Shown: in pieces, positions 1 to 6,700 of the stretch
Layout of the letters: each line of letters opens with the position of its first letter
How positions within the stretch are numbered: the stretch's first letter is position 1
Assembly: GCF_020524045.1 (NCBI RefSeq)
Contig: NZ_JAIVKL010000006.1
Span: forward strand, 62,001 to 126,000
Direction: 5' to 3'
Length of the DNA stretch: 64,000 nt
Origin: Metabacillus litoralis
Lineage (GTDB): Bacteria; Bacillota; Bacilli; Bacillales; Bacillaceae
Position numbers and translations under genes: made by a program
Notes under the pieces: model-generated
Seen by the model: only the letters and a program-made list of their open reading frames with translations
Told to the model about the DNA's origin: nothing
The model's database searches: none

Positions 1-552
1 CTTGAAAAGCTATCAAACATAGCTACAAGTGATGTGCTTATAGAGCAAATTGTTGAACGTATTAATAACAAGAAAGAACGAGATTCTTCTCCGCTTCAGC
101 ACGAATATGAGACCTTGAAAAAGGCACTAGAGTCCAATCAACAAAAGAAAGAGAAAGTCCTTGGTTTGTACGAAGATGATTTGATTCAAAAAGCTGACCT
201 TGTGCAGCGGCTATCCACTTTGAATGAAGAAAAGGAACGACTTGAAGAAAGACTATCTCCAATTGAATTGCAAATGGGGGAAGGTGGTACACAACTTATA
301 AACTTTTCAATGGTCAAACAGGTCATGCAGAACTTCAAAAGTGCCTATCAAGAGTCATTGACCAGAGAGCAGAGGAAAAGGCTGTTGCACCTGCTCATCC
401 GTCAAATCACCATCAATGAGAACCGAAAGATTGATACGATACAAATACAACTCAATAAAGAAGTTGCAAAACACTTCACCTTTAAAGGGGGAGAGGATTC
501 ATCGATTACGGATGAGTTCTCTCCCCCTTTTTCTATTTTAATCGACCTATGA
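1..552 (+). CDS. Large serine recombinase, C-terminal part (5' end outside window)
   Basis: The reading frame is open from the first base, so only the last 183 codons are present. The visible part is a charged coiled coil (about residues 25-80 of the fragment, rich in K/E/L heptads) followed by a segment containing RKRLLHLLIRQITI. That segment is typical of the C-terminal end of large serine recombinases of the transposon and integrase type, which cut and rejoin DNA at att sites. The catalytic N-terminal domain and zinc ribbon would lie upstream of the window. The last 143 bp recur at 2509-2651, so this gene end marks the start of a duplicated module. The family call is by coiled-coil and tail pattern only; no catalytic residue is visible here. 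Confidence 0.75.
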   Translation, partial: LEKLSNIATSDVLIEQIVERINNKKERDSSPLQHEYETLKKALESNQQKKEKVLGLYEDDLIQKADLVQRLSTLNEEKERLEERLSPIELQMGEGGTQLINFSMVKQVMQNFKSAYQESLTREQRKRLLHLLIRQITINENRKIDTIQIQLNKEVAKHFTFKGGEDSSITDEFSPPFSILIDL

Positions 553-570
553 AAAGGAGCAAGTTAACCT

Positions 571-859
571 ATGAGCATAATTAATGTATTCAGGAATTAC
601 ATGGAGGAGCATCACCCACACTTAGCGTGGAAGGAATGGAAAGCCGACGTTAGAACTCTTTCAGTGGAAGATAAGCAACGAAGCGGTAAAGGCTACTATT
701 CCAGATGAAAATAGACCAGAACTAACATGTTGGGTATTCTTCTATGATGGCGGTGCATCAAACGTTGTGTACTTATTAAAGGATAAGCATGGTTTGAAAG
801 ATATCGGAATTTGTCTGTTGAAAGATGGTGAACTTGTTAAGCCTATTAGCTTCGTATGA
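571..859 (+). pseudogene. Frameshifted copy of the 96-aa module protein
   Basis: The start (ATG at 571, preceded by AAAGGAG) and the final codons match the intact 96-aa gene at 2669-2959. This copy is 289 bp instead of 291: two bases are missing near base 670, where GATGACATAAGC in the intact copy is GAAGATAAGC here. Translation therefore runs out of frame after about 35 residues and stops near codon 46. The sequence beyond the frameshift is still well conserved, so the break is recent. I do not recognise the family. Confidence 0.75.
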
Positions 860-904
860 AGAACTGGCAGTCGGAAAGGTAGAACAATCAATACGCTTAG
901 AAGT

Positions 905-945
905 CAGAGAGGTTTGCTCTATAAGAGTTTTCGTCTCTGTTTTCG
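905..945 (+). terminator. Hairpin after the 96-aa gene, copy 1
   Basis: CAGAGA pairs with TCTCTG around an inner CTCT/AGAG hairpin and is followed by a short T run. The same structure recurs at 3004-3042 in the second module, which supports it being functional. Confidence 0.45.
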
Positions 946-976
946 TGTTTGATTTTCCGGTAAAGGAGGTGAGTTC

Positions 977-1066
977 ATGACACCAATTGACCTATTCAAA
1001 GCAGGCGTGGCGTTTGGCGTATCAATTTACTTATATGTGAAGAAGAACACTAATCTAAAAAAATAA
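977..1066 (+). CDS. 29-aa single-span membrane peptide, module copy 1
   Basis: This small gene has a very strong ribosome site (AAGGAGGTGA) 5 bases before ATG. The peptide begins MTPIDLFKAGVAFGVSIYLY and ends in a lysine-rich tail, giving one hydrophobic helix of about 16 residues with a positive C-terminus. The second module encodes a near-identical 28-aa version at 3076-3162 with changes concentrated at the tail, so the start and helix are conserved. Function is unknown. A membrane-active toxin, a holin-like peptide or a regulator of a neighbour are possible; none is shown by the sequence. Confidence 0.6.
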   Translation: MTPIDLFKAGVAFGVSIYLYVKKNTNLKK

Positions 1067-1079
1067 TGGGGGAATAGTA

Positions 1080-1163
1080 ATGCAATACTTTTTGTTGGGA
1101 ACAGCTGTAGGAATTGTAGTTTCATTGGCAACAGAATTGACACAAAAACCAAATAGGAGCTAG
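1080..1163 (+). CDS. 27-aa single-span membrane peptide
   Basis: ATG follows a GGGGGAATAGTA ribosome site 13 bp after the previous small gene. The peptide starts MQYFLLGTAVGIVVSLATEL and is one hydrophobic helix with a polar tail. The stop codon is 5 bp before the next gene, so these small genes form one transcript. In the second module the corresponding start codon is AGG instead of ATG. Function unknown. Confidence 0.55.
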   Translation: MQYFLLGTAVGIVVSLATELTQKPNRS

Positions 1164-1168
1164 TACTA

Positions 1169-1501
1169 ATGAAAAAAATAAAATGTTTAAATGAGTTTAA
1201 TAACCTTATAGAAGTGCTTCCAACTGAATTTATTGATTATTTGAATTGCGAATTTTATCACCTCTATGAATATCTAAGTAATAACGAAAAGCTGGAGGAC
1301 TTCATATTACCAAGCTATCAGAATATGGTAATATTAGAAAGTGAAGAAGAGATTAATAATATATTGATTAATACATTAGACTTAGAGTTTATAGAAGAGG
1401 TTGAACTAAAAGAGGTTACAATCATAAGAATAGGTATAATTTGTTATGAAGATATACAACTCCACTATGTGGAAAAGAGATTAGGAGGAAGTATTTTATG
1501 A
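1169..1501 (+). CDS. 110-aa acidic protein, module copy 1
   Basis: A ribosome site (AGGAGC) lies about 8 bases before ATG. The protein is acidic, with alternating helix and strand character and no membrane segment. Key shared stretches with the N-terminal 100 residues of the protein at 3281-4810 are YLSN, YQNMVILE, LDLEFIEEV and EDIQLHY, so the two are clear paralogues. Here it is a free-standing protein whose stop overlaps the start of the next gene (ATGA). I do not recognise the family. Its position just upstream of variable cargo would fit an accessory, immunity or regulatory protein, but this is inference from position only. Confidence 0.75.
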   Translation: MKKIKCLNEFNNLIEVLPTEFIDYLNCEFYHLYEYLSNNEKLEDFILPSYQNMVILESEEEINNILINTLDLEFIEEVELKEVTIIRIGIICYEDIQLHYVEKRLGGSIL

Positions 1502-1698
1502 AAAAGGTTGAAACACTTGGGACAGTGCAAGATGTGGCTAATGTAATTCAAGAATTGTATCAGCATATGGAGATTATCATAGAAGGACCCGGTAGAGAAG
1601 AAGTAGGTGAAAGTGTTATAAAGGTATTAATAGATTTTAAAGTTACACACACTGAAAAAATAATAGATGAAGGTCGCTACATTAAAATTTATGACTGA
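1498..1698 (+). CDS. 66-aa hypothetical protein (module 1 cargo)
   Basis: Translation is coupled to the gene before it: the ATG overlaps its TGA stop, and AGGAGGA sits 8 bases upstream. The product is a small soluble protein of mixed charge with no recognisable motif. There is no counterpart in the second module, where the same place is taken by the PLD nuclease, so it belongs to the variable cargo. Function unknown. Confidence 0.65.
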   Translation: MKKVETLGTVQDVANVIQELYQHMEIIIEGPGREEVGESVIKVLIDFKVTHTEKIIDEGRYIKIYD

Positions 1699-1740
1699 TA
1701 AAAAATAAGTATTTCACTGTTTATTCACATTATAAACAAG

Positions 1741-1786
1741 GAAGGGAAACATTCGTCTAATGGGTGATTTCTCTTCTTCTTTTTTA
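1741..1786 (+). terminator. Putative terminator after the 66-aa gene
   Basis: GAAGGGAAAC and GATTTCTCTTC form an imperfect stem with one G-T pair and one small bulge, followed by a T-rich stretch (CTTCTTTTTTAG). It separates the coupled small genes from the DUF697-like gene. Confidence 0.4.
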
Positions 1787-1921
1787 GTTTTATTGACTTA
1801 GGAAATGAAAGACTTAGTACGATTACAAAAAAATTAAAACGTAGTTTATGTAAAAAGAGGAATATTGTTACAGTATGTCGAAAGTATGGGTATTATAGTA
1901 ATTCAGATGGAGGAAAAAAGT

Positions 1922-2404
1922 ATGATACCTACTACTTTGACTGAACTAAATAGAGTAAGAGAAGAATGTAAAGCTATGGTTAACAAAAGGGCTTCGGCTT
2001 CAGCAGCAGCGGCAGTTATTCCAGTACCAGGTGCCGACGTTGGTGCAGATGTTATCATAATGATGGAGCTTCTACCTGCGATAAACAAAAAATTTGGATT
2101 GTCTCCAGAGCAAATTGACCAGTTGGATTCTGCAATTAAGGGAAGAATTGCAGTTATTATTTCATCAATTGGTAGTGAACTAGTAGGTAAATATATAACA
2201 AAACAGACAGTTACAATGTTATTAAAGAAAGTAGGAGCTCGTATTGCTGTTAAACAGGTCACAAAATATGTCCCATTTATAGGACAAGCAGTTTCTGCAG
2301 GAATTAGCTTTGGAGCAATGAAATACCTTGGAAATTCACATATTGACGAGTGTTTTGAAGTATGTAAAAGAATAATAGAAGTAAAGAAAACTGAATCTGC
2401 ATAA
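1922..2404 (+). CDS. DUF697-like small hydrophobic protein
   Basis: The start is set at the ATG preceded by GGAGGAAAAAAGT; upstream in-frame codons lack a ribosome site. The 160-aa product has an alanine-rich segment followed by VIPVPGADVGAD, the pattern of the DUF697 family, which usually forms the membrane-associated tail of GTPases or stands beside them. A second hydrophobic region (about residues 75-135) contains glycine-rich spans such as PFIGQAVSAGISFGAM. No GTPase domain is present here or next door, so this is a stand-alone version. Function unknown; membrane association is inferred from composition. Part of the variable cargo of module 1. Confidence 0.6.
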   Translation: MIPTTLTELNRVREECKAMVNKRASASAAAAVIPVPGADVGADVIIMMELLPAINKKFGLSPEQIDQLDSAIKGRIAVIISSIGSELVGKYITKQTVTMLLKKVGARIAVKQVTKYVPFIGQAVSAGISFGAMKYLGNSHIDECFEVCKRIIEVKKTESA

Positions 2405-2415
2405 GATTAATAGTT

Positions 2416-2448
2416 AACCTCTTAAGCGATTATGCTGAAGAGGTTTTT
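2416..2448 (+). terminator. Terminator after the DUF697-like gene
   Basis: AACCTCTT and AAGAGGTT form an 8-bp perfect stem with a 14-base loop, followed directly by T residues. It closes module 1, just before the second recombinase tail. Confidence 0.75.
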
Positions 2449-2508
2449 TAAAGAAGTATTACACATACCTATTGATAAAGTGAACAGAATGAAACAAACT
2501 TTTCATTG

Positions 2509-2651
2509 CCATCAATGAGAACCGAAAGATTGATACGATACAAATACAACTCAATAAAGAAGTTGCAAAACACTTCACCTTTAAAGGGGGAGAGGATTCA
2601 TCGATTACGGATGAGTTCTCTCCCCCTTTTTCTATTTTAATCGACCTATGA
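2509..2651 (+). pseudogene. Second copy of the serine recombinase 3' tail
   Basis: The last 47 codons and stop of the recombinase at the window start are repeated here essentially unchanged, with no start codon or upstream domain. The junction is abrupt at CCATCAATGAG; the sequence before it (2449-2508) is unrelated to the recombinase. It is a boundary relic created by duplication or by insertion of a second module at the same gene end, not a gene. Confidence 0.85.
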
Positions 2652-2668
2652 AAAGGAGAAAATGACCT

Positions 2669-2959
2669 ATGAGCATTATTAATGTATTCAGGAATTACAT
2701 GGAGGAGCATCACCCACATTTAGCTTGGAAGGACTGGAAAGCGGATGTTAGAACTCTTTCAGTGGATGACATAAGCAATGAAGAGGTTAAGGCTACTATT
2801 CCAAATGAAAACAAACCAGAACTAACATGTTGGGTATTCTTCTATGATGGAGGTGCATCGAATGTTGTGTACTTATTACAGGATAAGCAAGGACTGAAGG
2901 ATATCGGGATTGGACTCTTGAAAGATGGCGAACTTGTTAAGCCTATTAGCTTCGTGTGA
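2669..2959 (+). CDS. 96-aa module protein (intact copy)
   Basis: ATG is preceded by AAAGGAG about 11 bases upstream. The product is a soluble acidic protein that begins MSIINVFRNYMEEHHPHLAW and ends with an FYDGGASNVVYLL...GLLKDGELVKPISFV pattern, probably a small alpha/beta fold. It directly follows the recombinase tail in both modules, so it seems linked to the recombinase rather than to the cargo. The first copy (571-859) is frameshifted. I do not recognise the family. A role in recombination directionality would fit the position but is speculation. Confidence 0.7.
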   Translation: MSIINVFRNYMEEHHPHLAWKDWKADVRTLSVDDISNEEVKATIPNENKPELTCWVFFYDGGASNVVYLLQDKQGLKDIGIGLLKDGELVKPISFV

Positions 2960-3003
2960 AGAGTGGGCAGCCAGAAAAGTAAGATAATCAATACGCTTAA
3001 AAG

Positions 3004-3042
3004 TCAGAGAGGTTTGCTCTATAAGAGTTTTCGTCTCTTTTG
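3004..3042 (+). terminator. Hairpin after the 96-aa gene, copy 2
   Basis: Equivalent of the structure at 905-945: AGAGA pairs with TCTCT around a CTCT/AGAG inner hairpin, then TTTT. Confidence 0.4.
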
Positions 3043-3075
3043 CTGTGTCTAATATTACTTAAAGGAGGTGAGTCC

Positions 3076-3162
3076 ATGACACCAATTGACCTATTCAAAG
3101 CAGGTGTGGCGTTTGGCGTATCCATCTATGTGTATGTGAAGAAAACAGTAGCCGAAAAATAA
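3076..3162 (+). CDS. 28-aa single-span membrane peptide, module copy 2
   Basis: AAAGGAGGTGA lies 5 bases before ATG, as in the first module. The peptide again begins MTPIDLFKAGVAFGVSIY and ends in a charged tail (VKKTVAEK). Conservation of the start, ribosome site and helix between diverged copies argues that this tiny gene is real. Function unknown. Confidence 0.6.
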   Translation: MTPIDLFKAGVAFGVSIYVYVKKTVAEK

Positions 3163-3177
3163 AAGGGGGGGATTGTA

Positions 3178-3270
3178 AGGCAATACTTTTTAATGGGAAC
3201 AGTGGTTGGAATTGTAGCTTGTTTAGTATCAGAGCTTACACAGAATCCTTCAAGGAATTATCGCCGATGA
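3178..3270 (+). pseudogene. Copy of the 27-aa peptide with lost start codon
   Basis: The frame matches the 27-aa peptide of module 1 (QYFLMGTVVGIVACLVSELT), but the start ATG is AGG at 3178. Translation could only begin at an internal ATG (3193), which lacks a good ribosome site, or at a rare ATT (3172). The stop is in ATGA at 3267-3270, the old start of the next gene. Confidence 0.55.
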
Positions 3271-3280
3271 AAAGGATTCA

Positions 3281-4810
3281 ATGTTGAAAGACCTTGATAA
3301 CCTTGTAGGTAAGATTCCAAATGAATTTTTACAGTACTTAAACAGCGAGTTTAATTGTCTCTATGAATATCTTAGCAATAGTGAGGAACTCGATAACTTC
3401 ATAATAGGTAAATATCAAAATATGGTAATATTAGAGGAGGATGATGAGATTCTAAAATTTTTGCTTAATGTTCTAGACTTGGAATTTATTGAAGAGGTCA
3501 AGCTAAGTCAGATTACAATCATCAGAATTGGTTTGAATTGTGATGAAGATATACAGCTGCACTATGCAAAAAAAGGGGGAACATATATGCCAATTAGTTT
3601 TTTAGATAAAAATTTTGGAAGCACATTCTTTTCATTATTAGATTCAACAAAGAAAAAGATTCGAATTATTTCTCCTTTTATTGGTTATAAAACAGCATTA
3701 GCCTTAGTTAATTTTATTGAGCAAACGGATAATGAGTTAGACTGTGTATTAATTACACGCTTTGATAGAGAGGATTTTATTAAAGGTGTTAGCAGTATAA
3801 CCGGTTTAGAGCTACTTAAAAGGGCTGGTGTGAAAATGTATGCACTTCAAGGTCTTCATACCAAGCTTTATATCTTTGATAATGAATCAATAATAATGGG
3901 CTCAGCTAATTTTACTTTTAATGGGTTTTATAAAAATCATGAGTTTGGGGTTTTCATGGAAGAAGAGCGTGAATTCTCCGTGGAGTGTAATAATTATTTT
4001 GATGGTTTACTTAAAGACATCAAGAATCATGGTGACTGGGAGATAACTCAAGACCTTATCGTAAAGGAAAAACCTTATTGTGATGATGCAGTAACAGGAA
4101 GAGCCCATTCGCAAAAGAAGGCTAGAAAAAACGAGTTACCTGTAACTATTCAGCCCAATAGAGTTAAATGGGGAGCAACTCTTGATATGAATGGTCAACA
4201 ACGATTTGATAACAATATAGAAAAGGACATTGTAGAAGAAATTCTAAAAGAAGAATCCGAAAATCAAATTCAAATACGTAACACGGGTATTTGGTTAAAG
4301 TTTGAAGGTAACAGTGAAAATCGTATTCCCAACAACCTAACCTACTTTGAAAGAAGGAAAAAGGAACATAGAAGGCGTACATTTTTCCCAAAACCACCTT
4401 CTGGAATAAAAGGTGGTCAGCTATTGTTCATGACAATGGTAAGTACAGATAAAGAGGACAAAGGGACTCCTATAATAGTAGGTTATGCGATTACATCAGG
4501 GTTTAATGAAACTAATATTGTAGATGATAATGCACCTTTTAATTCCAAAGATAGAAAAGGTAGATATCCTTACTTTGTTGAACTAACAAGTGGACGGTTT
4601 TTAAAGGCTCCAATCAAAGAAGGGATTACATTAAGGGAGCTTGCTCGTGAGTTACAAACTGACTTGTATCCTAATCCAAAGTCAAACTTCAATGAGATTA
4701 TTTATACTCATAGACAAAAGTCTCACCTTCAAGTAACAGAAAGAGCACATGACTATATAATGCAAAGGTTAGACTCATTATTTAAAGAATATGGTTATGA
4801 AGAGCTGTAA
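3281..4810 (+). CDS. PLD-family (NgoFVII-like) nuclease fused to 110-aa protein homologue
   Basis: Residues 1-100 resemble the free 110-aa protein of module 1. From residue 103 (ATG at 3587, preceded by AAAAGGGGGAACA) a PLD-type nuclease begins. It carries one HKD motif, with H193, K195, D200 and then GSANF (207-211), as in restriction-type PLD nucleases (NgoFVII, BfiI) that work as dimers. The C-terminal half (about 290-509) is a separate domain with GIWLKFEG, FFPKP and GGQLLFMT, possibly a PUA/EVE- or B3-like DNA-recognition domain; that is a guess. The original start of the N-terminal part (ATG at 3267) is frameshifted and its stop is lost, so the 509-aa reading may be an accidental fusion with real translation from 3587 (407 aa). 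A SLATT-like gene follows 39 bp downstream. Likely anti-phage or restriction role. Confidence 0.75.
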   Translation: MLKDLDNLVGKIPNEFLQYLNSEFNCLYEYLSNSEELDNFIIGKYQNMVILEEDDEILKFLLNVLDLEFIEEVKLSQITIIRIGLNCDEDIQLHYAKKGGTYMPISFLDKNFGSTFFSLLDSTKKKIRIISPFIGYKTALALVNFIEQTDNELDCVLITRFDREDFIKGVSSITGLELLKRAGVKMYALQGLHTKLYIFDNESIIMGSANFTFNGFYKNHEFGVFMEEEREFSVECNNYFDGLLKDIKNHGDWEITQDLIVKEKPYCDDAVTGRAHSQKKARKNELPVTIQPNRVKWGATLDMNGQQRFDNNIEKDIVEEILKEESENQIQIRNTGIWLKFEGNSENRIPNNLTYFERRKKEHRRRTFFPKPPSGIKGGQLLFMTMVSTDKEDKGTPIIVGYAITSGFNETNIVDDNAPFNSKDRKGRYPYFVELTSGRFLKAPIKEGITLRELARELQTDLYPNPKSNFNEIIYTHRQKSHLQVTERAHDYIMQRLDSLFKEYGYEEL

Positions 4811-4849
4811 ACAAACATTAATAAAAATTATTAAAAAGAGGTCGTTACG

Positions 4850-5506
4850 TTGAGAGAAGTTTCCGATGTTTATAACCTAATGAAAGAGTTAGAAAGAAGG
4901 AGTAAGATAATTAGGAGTTCAAGAATCGAAGCGTCAAAAAGATATAAAGAAGATGATAACTTTTACAGGTTTATAACGATATTTTACTCTATTATTGTTA
5001 CTGTCGTCTCAATCAGATTTGCTTTTGGTTTGGATACTTTGAATCCAATCGGGAATCAAAAGCTCTCAATTCTTCTTTTAGTTATGTCAGTTTTCGTTAC
5101 TTTATTTACGATGTATGTGTCCATAAAAAATGCTGGAGAAAAAGTAGGTAGATTTCAATCTAACTATATGGAATTAACAAGATTACTTGCAGATATTCAA
5201 CTTGCTAACACTTCGTATACGAGAGAGAGTGAGTCAGAGTTAGAAATAGTTAATGAAGATTATAAGAAATTTTCAAATAGGTATGCTTCTTTACTTACGC
5301 AATCTGATAACCATGATGATATTGATTATTGGAGGGCGGTAAAAAGAGAAGAAGAAGAAAATACGGAAAAAGTAAAAATTGCTGATGAGAAAATAAAGGT
5401 CTTTAAAAGATGGAAGTATTTAAAAAGAGTAGTAGCATTTTTATCTGTACCTTTACTTTTAGTCCTCATATTTTTGATTGAGTTCTGTTTAAATTATTTT
5501 TGGTGA
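4850..5506 (+). CDS. SLATT-like membrane effector protein
   Basis: The start is TTG with AGAGG upstream, 39 bp after the PLD nuclease. The 218-aa product has a short charged N-terminal helix, two hydrophobic segments at about 40-60 and 72-93 forming a hairpin, a long charged region (about 95-190) and a further hydrophobic segment at the C-terminus. The YRFITIFYSIIVTVVSI region and its spacing to the second span resemble the SLATT domain, a two-span pore-forming effector found beside nucleotide-signalling and other defence genes. Here it sits with a PLD nuclease and no cyclase. Role as a membrane-acting effector is inferred from family and neighbour; it could instead be an unrelated three-span protein. 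Confidence 0.65.
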   Translation: MREVSDVYNLMKELERRSKIIRSSRIEASKRYKEDDNFYRFITIFYSIIVTVVSIRFAFGLDTLNPIGNQKLSILLLVMSVFVTLFTMYVSIKNAGEKVGRFQSNYMELTRLLADIQLANTSYTRESESELEIVNEDYKKFSNRYASLLTQSDNHDDIDYWRAVKREEEENTEKVKIADEKIKVFKRWKYLKRVVAFLSVPLLLVLIFLIEFCLNYFW

Positions 5507-5509
5507 ATG

Positions 5510-5534
5510 GAGGTTATTACAAAAAACCTCATTT
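5510..5534 (+). terminator. Putative terminator after the SLATT-like gene
   Basis: GAGGTT and AACCTC form a 6-bp stem with a 9-base loop, starting 4 bases after the stop codon and followed by ATTT. Short and weak, but well placed. Confidence 0.4.
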
Positions 5535-5547
5535 AGATACATCACGG

Positions 5548-5619
5548 AGAACCGTACCACAAATAGTGGAAAATAGGAAAGTAGCAGTAGCAGTATATTC
5601 GAAAGACGTCTTAAGTTAA
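5548..5619 (+). pseudogene. Possible remnant of a serine recombinase N-terminus
   Basis: This frame reads RTVPQIVENRKVAVAVYSKD and then stops. It resembles the start of large serine recombinases, where a leader ends in RKVAVYxRVST with the catalytic serine. No catalytic serine context survives and the frame ends at a TAA, so at most it is debris. Its place to the right of the cargo, opposite the recombinase tails on the left, is why I record it. Confidence 0.3.
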
Positions 5620-6076
5620 TCTCTTTTAAAAGATAAATCACCCCTGCTTAATGCGCTTTAAGTTATAATATTGCACTTGGACCGACTCCTTGCAGATAAA
5701 TATATCTGCTTTAGTATTCTCTGATAGGAGTTGGTGTGTTCGTTCAACAGTTATTCGAGCAGGTGTAACCATTCCAAAGGAAAATTCAATTTAGGATACT
5801 CTTTCTGTCTCACAAATAGGGCAAGTTTGGTGATCAGGGCTTTTTTATTATTTTATGACCACTTTTGCACCGTATCAGCTTGATGATATTGTTGGTATGC
5901 TTCAGCCTCGAATATGGCACAAGTTCGCCCCTAGCTATGCGCGCGGAGGCTCGACAATTTTAGAATCCTACTTCTTGAGTCCACTAGCTTTTATATGTAA
6001 GAGGTCGAGGAACGGTTGAGGTTTTAAAACCTTAGTCTTTATGCTTACGGATTCAGGAAGAAGCCGAAAAAATTCT

Positions 6077-6110
6077 AATATGCTACTGACACTGTTGTCA
6101 GTAGCATATT
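6077..6110. repeat. 15-bp perfect inverted repeat
   Basis: AATATGCTACTGACA and TGTCAGTAGCATATT flank a 4-base loop. A-rich sequence lies before it and an AT-rich stretch without a clean T run after it. It may be a terminator or an element end; it lies 43 bp before the dinB-like gene. Confidence 0.5.
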
Positions 6111-6152
6111 TATATATTGGAGTGAATCAAGAAGAATGAGGGGTGTGTTTTT

Positions 6153-6683
6153 ATGAGAAGTACTGCTGATGCGTTGCAATTGTTTGAAAAGAGTGTGGAA
6201 CGCTATTTATTTGAATTGGAAGACCTTACAATGGAACAGTTACTTGCAGCACCAAACGAGGAGGAGTGGTCCATTGGGCAGATGTTTGTGCATTTGATTC
6301 AGTCGACGCATTATATGCTGCGTAACGTTGAGCAATGTTTGGCTGGAGGCGATGATGTGACGGGGGTAACGAAGGGGAAAACGGAGGATGGCAAGGCTTT
6401 ATTTGAGTTAGGAAGTTTTCCGCCAATTCGAATAAAAGTCCCAGCTTCGTCGTACACAACACCGCAGCCGGAGGGCAAGGAGCAACTGATAGAAGGACTT
6501 CGAGACGTATTGGAAAGGATGAAAAGAATAGAAAGAGTATTGAATCAGGCTCCTGACGGCAATAAAGCTATTCATCCAAAATTCGGTGCATTAAATGCTA
6601 AGGAATGGTTTTTACTGGTAGAGATGCACTTCAGGCATCATTTCTTGCAGCTTGAACGATTGTTAAATGTCCTAGAAAAATGA
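6153..6683 (+). CDS. DinB-family protein
   Basis: The 176-aa product has the layout of the DinB/YfiT four-helix bundle: an N-terminal helix ending in EEEWSIGQMFVHLIQSTHY (His47 and His53) and a C-terminal helix with MHFRHHFLQLERL. These histidines form the usual metal site. Members are thiol- or metal-dependent enzymes, or stress-induced proteins without known activity. GAGGGGTG lies about 6 bases before ATG. It has no operon partner: debris lies upstream and a decayed chemotaxis gene downstream. The family call is firm; the substrate is unknown. Confidence 0.8.
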   Translation: MRSTADALQLFEKSVERYLFELEDLTMEQLLAAPNEEEWSIGQMFVHLIQSTHYMLRNVEQCLAGGDDVTGVTKGKTEDGKALFELGSFPPIRIKVPASSYTTPQPEGKEQLIEGLRDVLERMKRIERVLNQAPDGNKAIHPKFGALNAKEWFLLVEMHFRHHFLQLERLLNVLEK

Positions 6684-6700
6684 CGATGTGGAATTAGTAT

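Larger units (their letters stand above)
410..1163 (+). repeat. Module repeat, copy 1 (recombinase tail plus small genes)
   Basis: This block matches 2509-3270 at an offset of 2099 bp at its left end. The recombinase tail is identical or nearly so, and the small-gene part is about 90% alike with small indels. Homology continues more weakly into the 110-aa gene (1169-1501 versus 3267-3586) and then ends, after which the two copies carry unrelated cargo. The left boundary is sharp: CCATCAATGAG is the first shared sequence. Confidence 0.85.
2509..3270 (+). repeat. Module repeat, copy 2
   Basis: Direct repeat of 410-1163. Compared with copy 1, the 96-aa gene is intact, the 29-aa peptide is 28 aa, the 27-aa peptide has lost its ATG, and the 110-aa homologue has an eroded start and lost its stop. 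Confidence 0.85.
5507..6152. other. Non-coding debris between the mobile region and dinB-like gene
   Basis: No intact gene is visible. Two structured stretches stand out. At 5683-5737 a 10-bp stem (ACCGACTCCT / AGGAGTTGGT, one G-T pair) encloses a 7-bp hairpin (GCAGATA / TATCTGC). At 6077-6110 there is a 15-bp perfect inverted repeat. On the minus strand a short frame around 5790-5845 reads CPICET, like the end of a zinc-ribbon protein, but it is interrupted. The stretch looks like decayed mobile DNA. Confidence 0.5.

Noticed and set aside
5789-5845. Minus-strand zinc-ribbon-like stretch (HQTCPICET)
   Set aside because: Only about 17 codons, with stops directly before it; could be debris of a transposase or chance. 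Not enough to call a gene.
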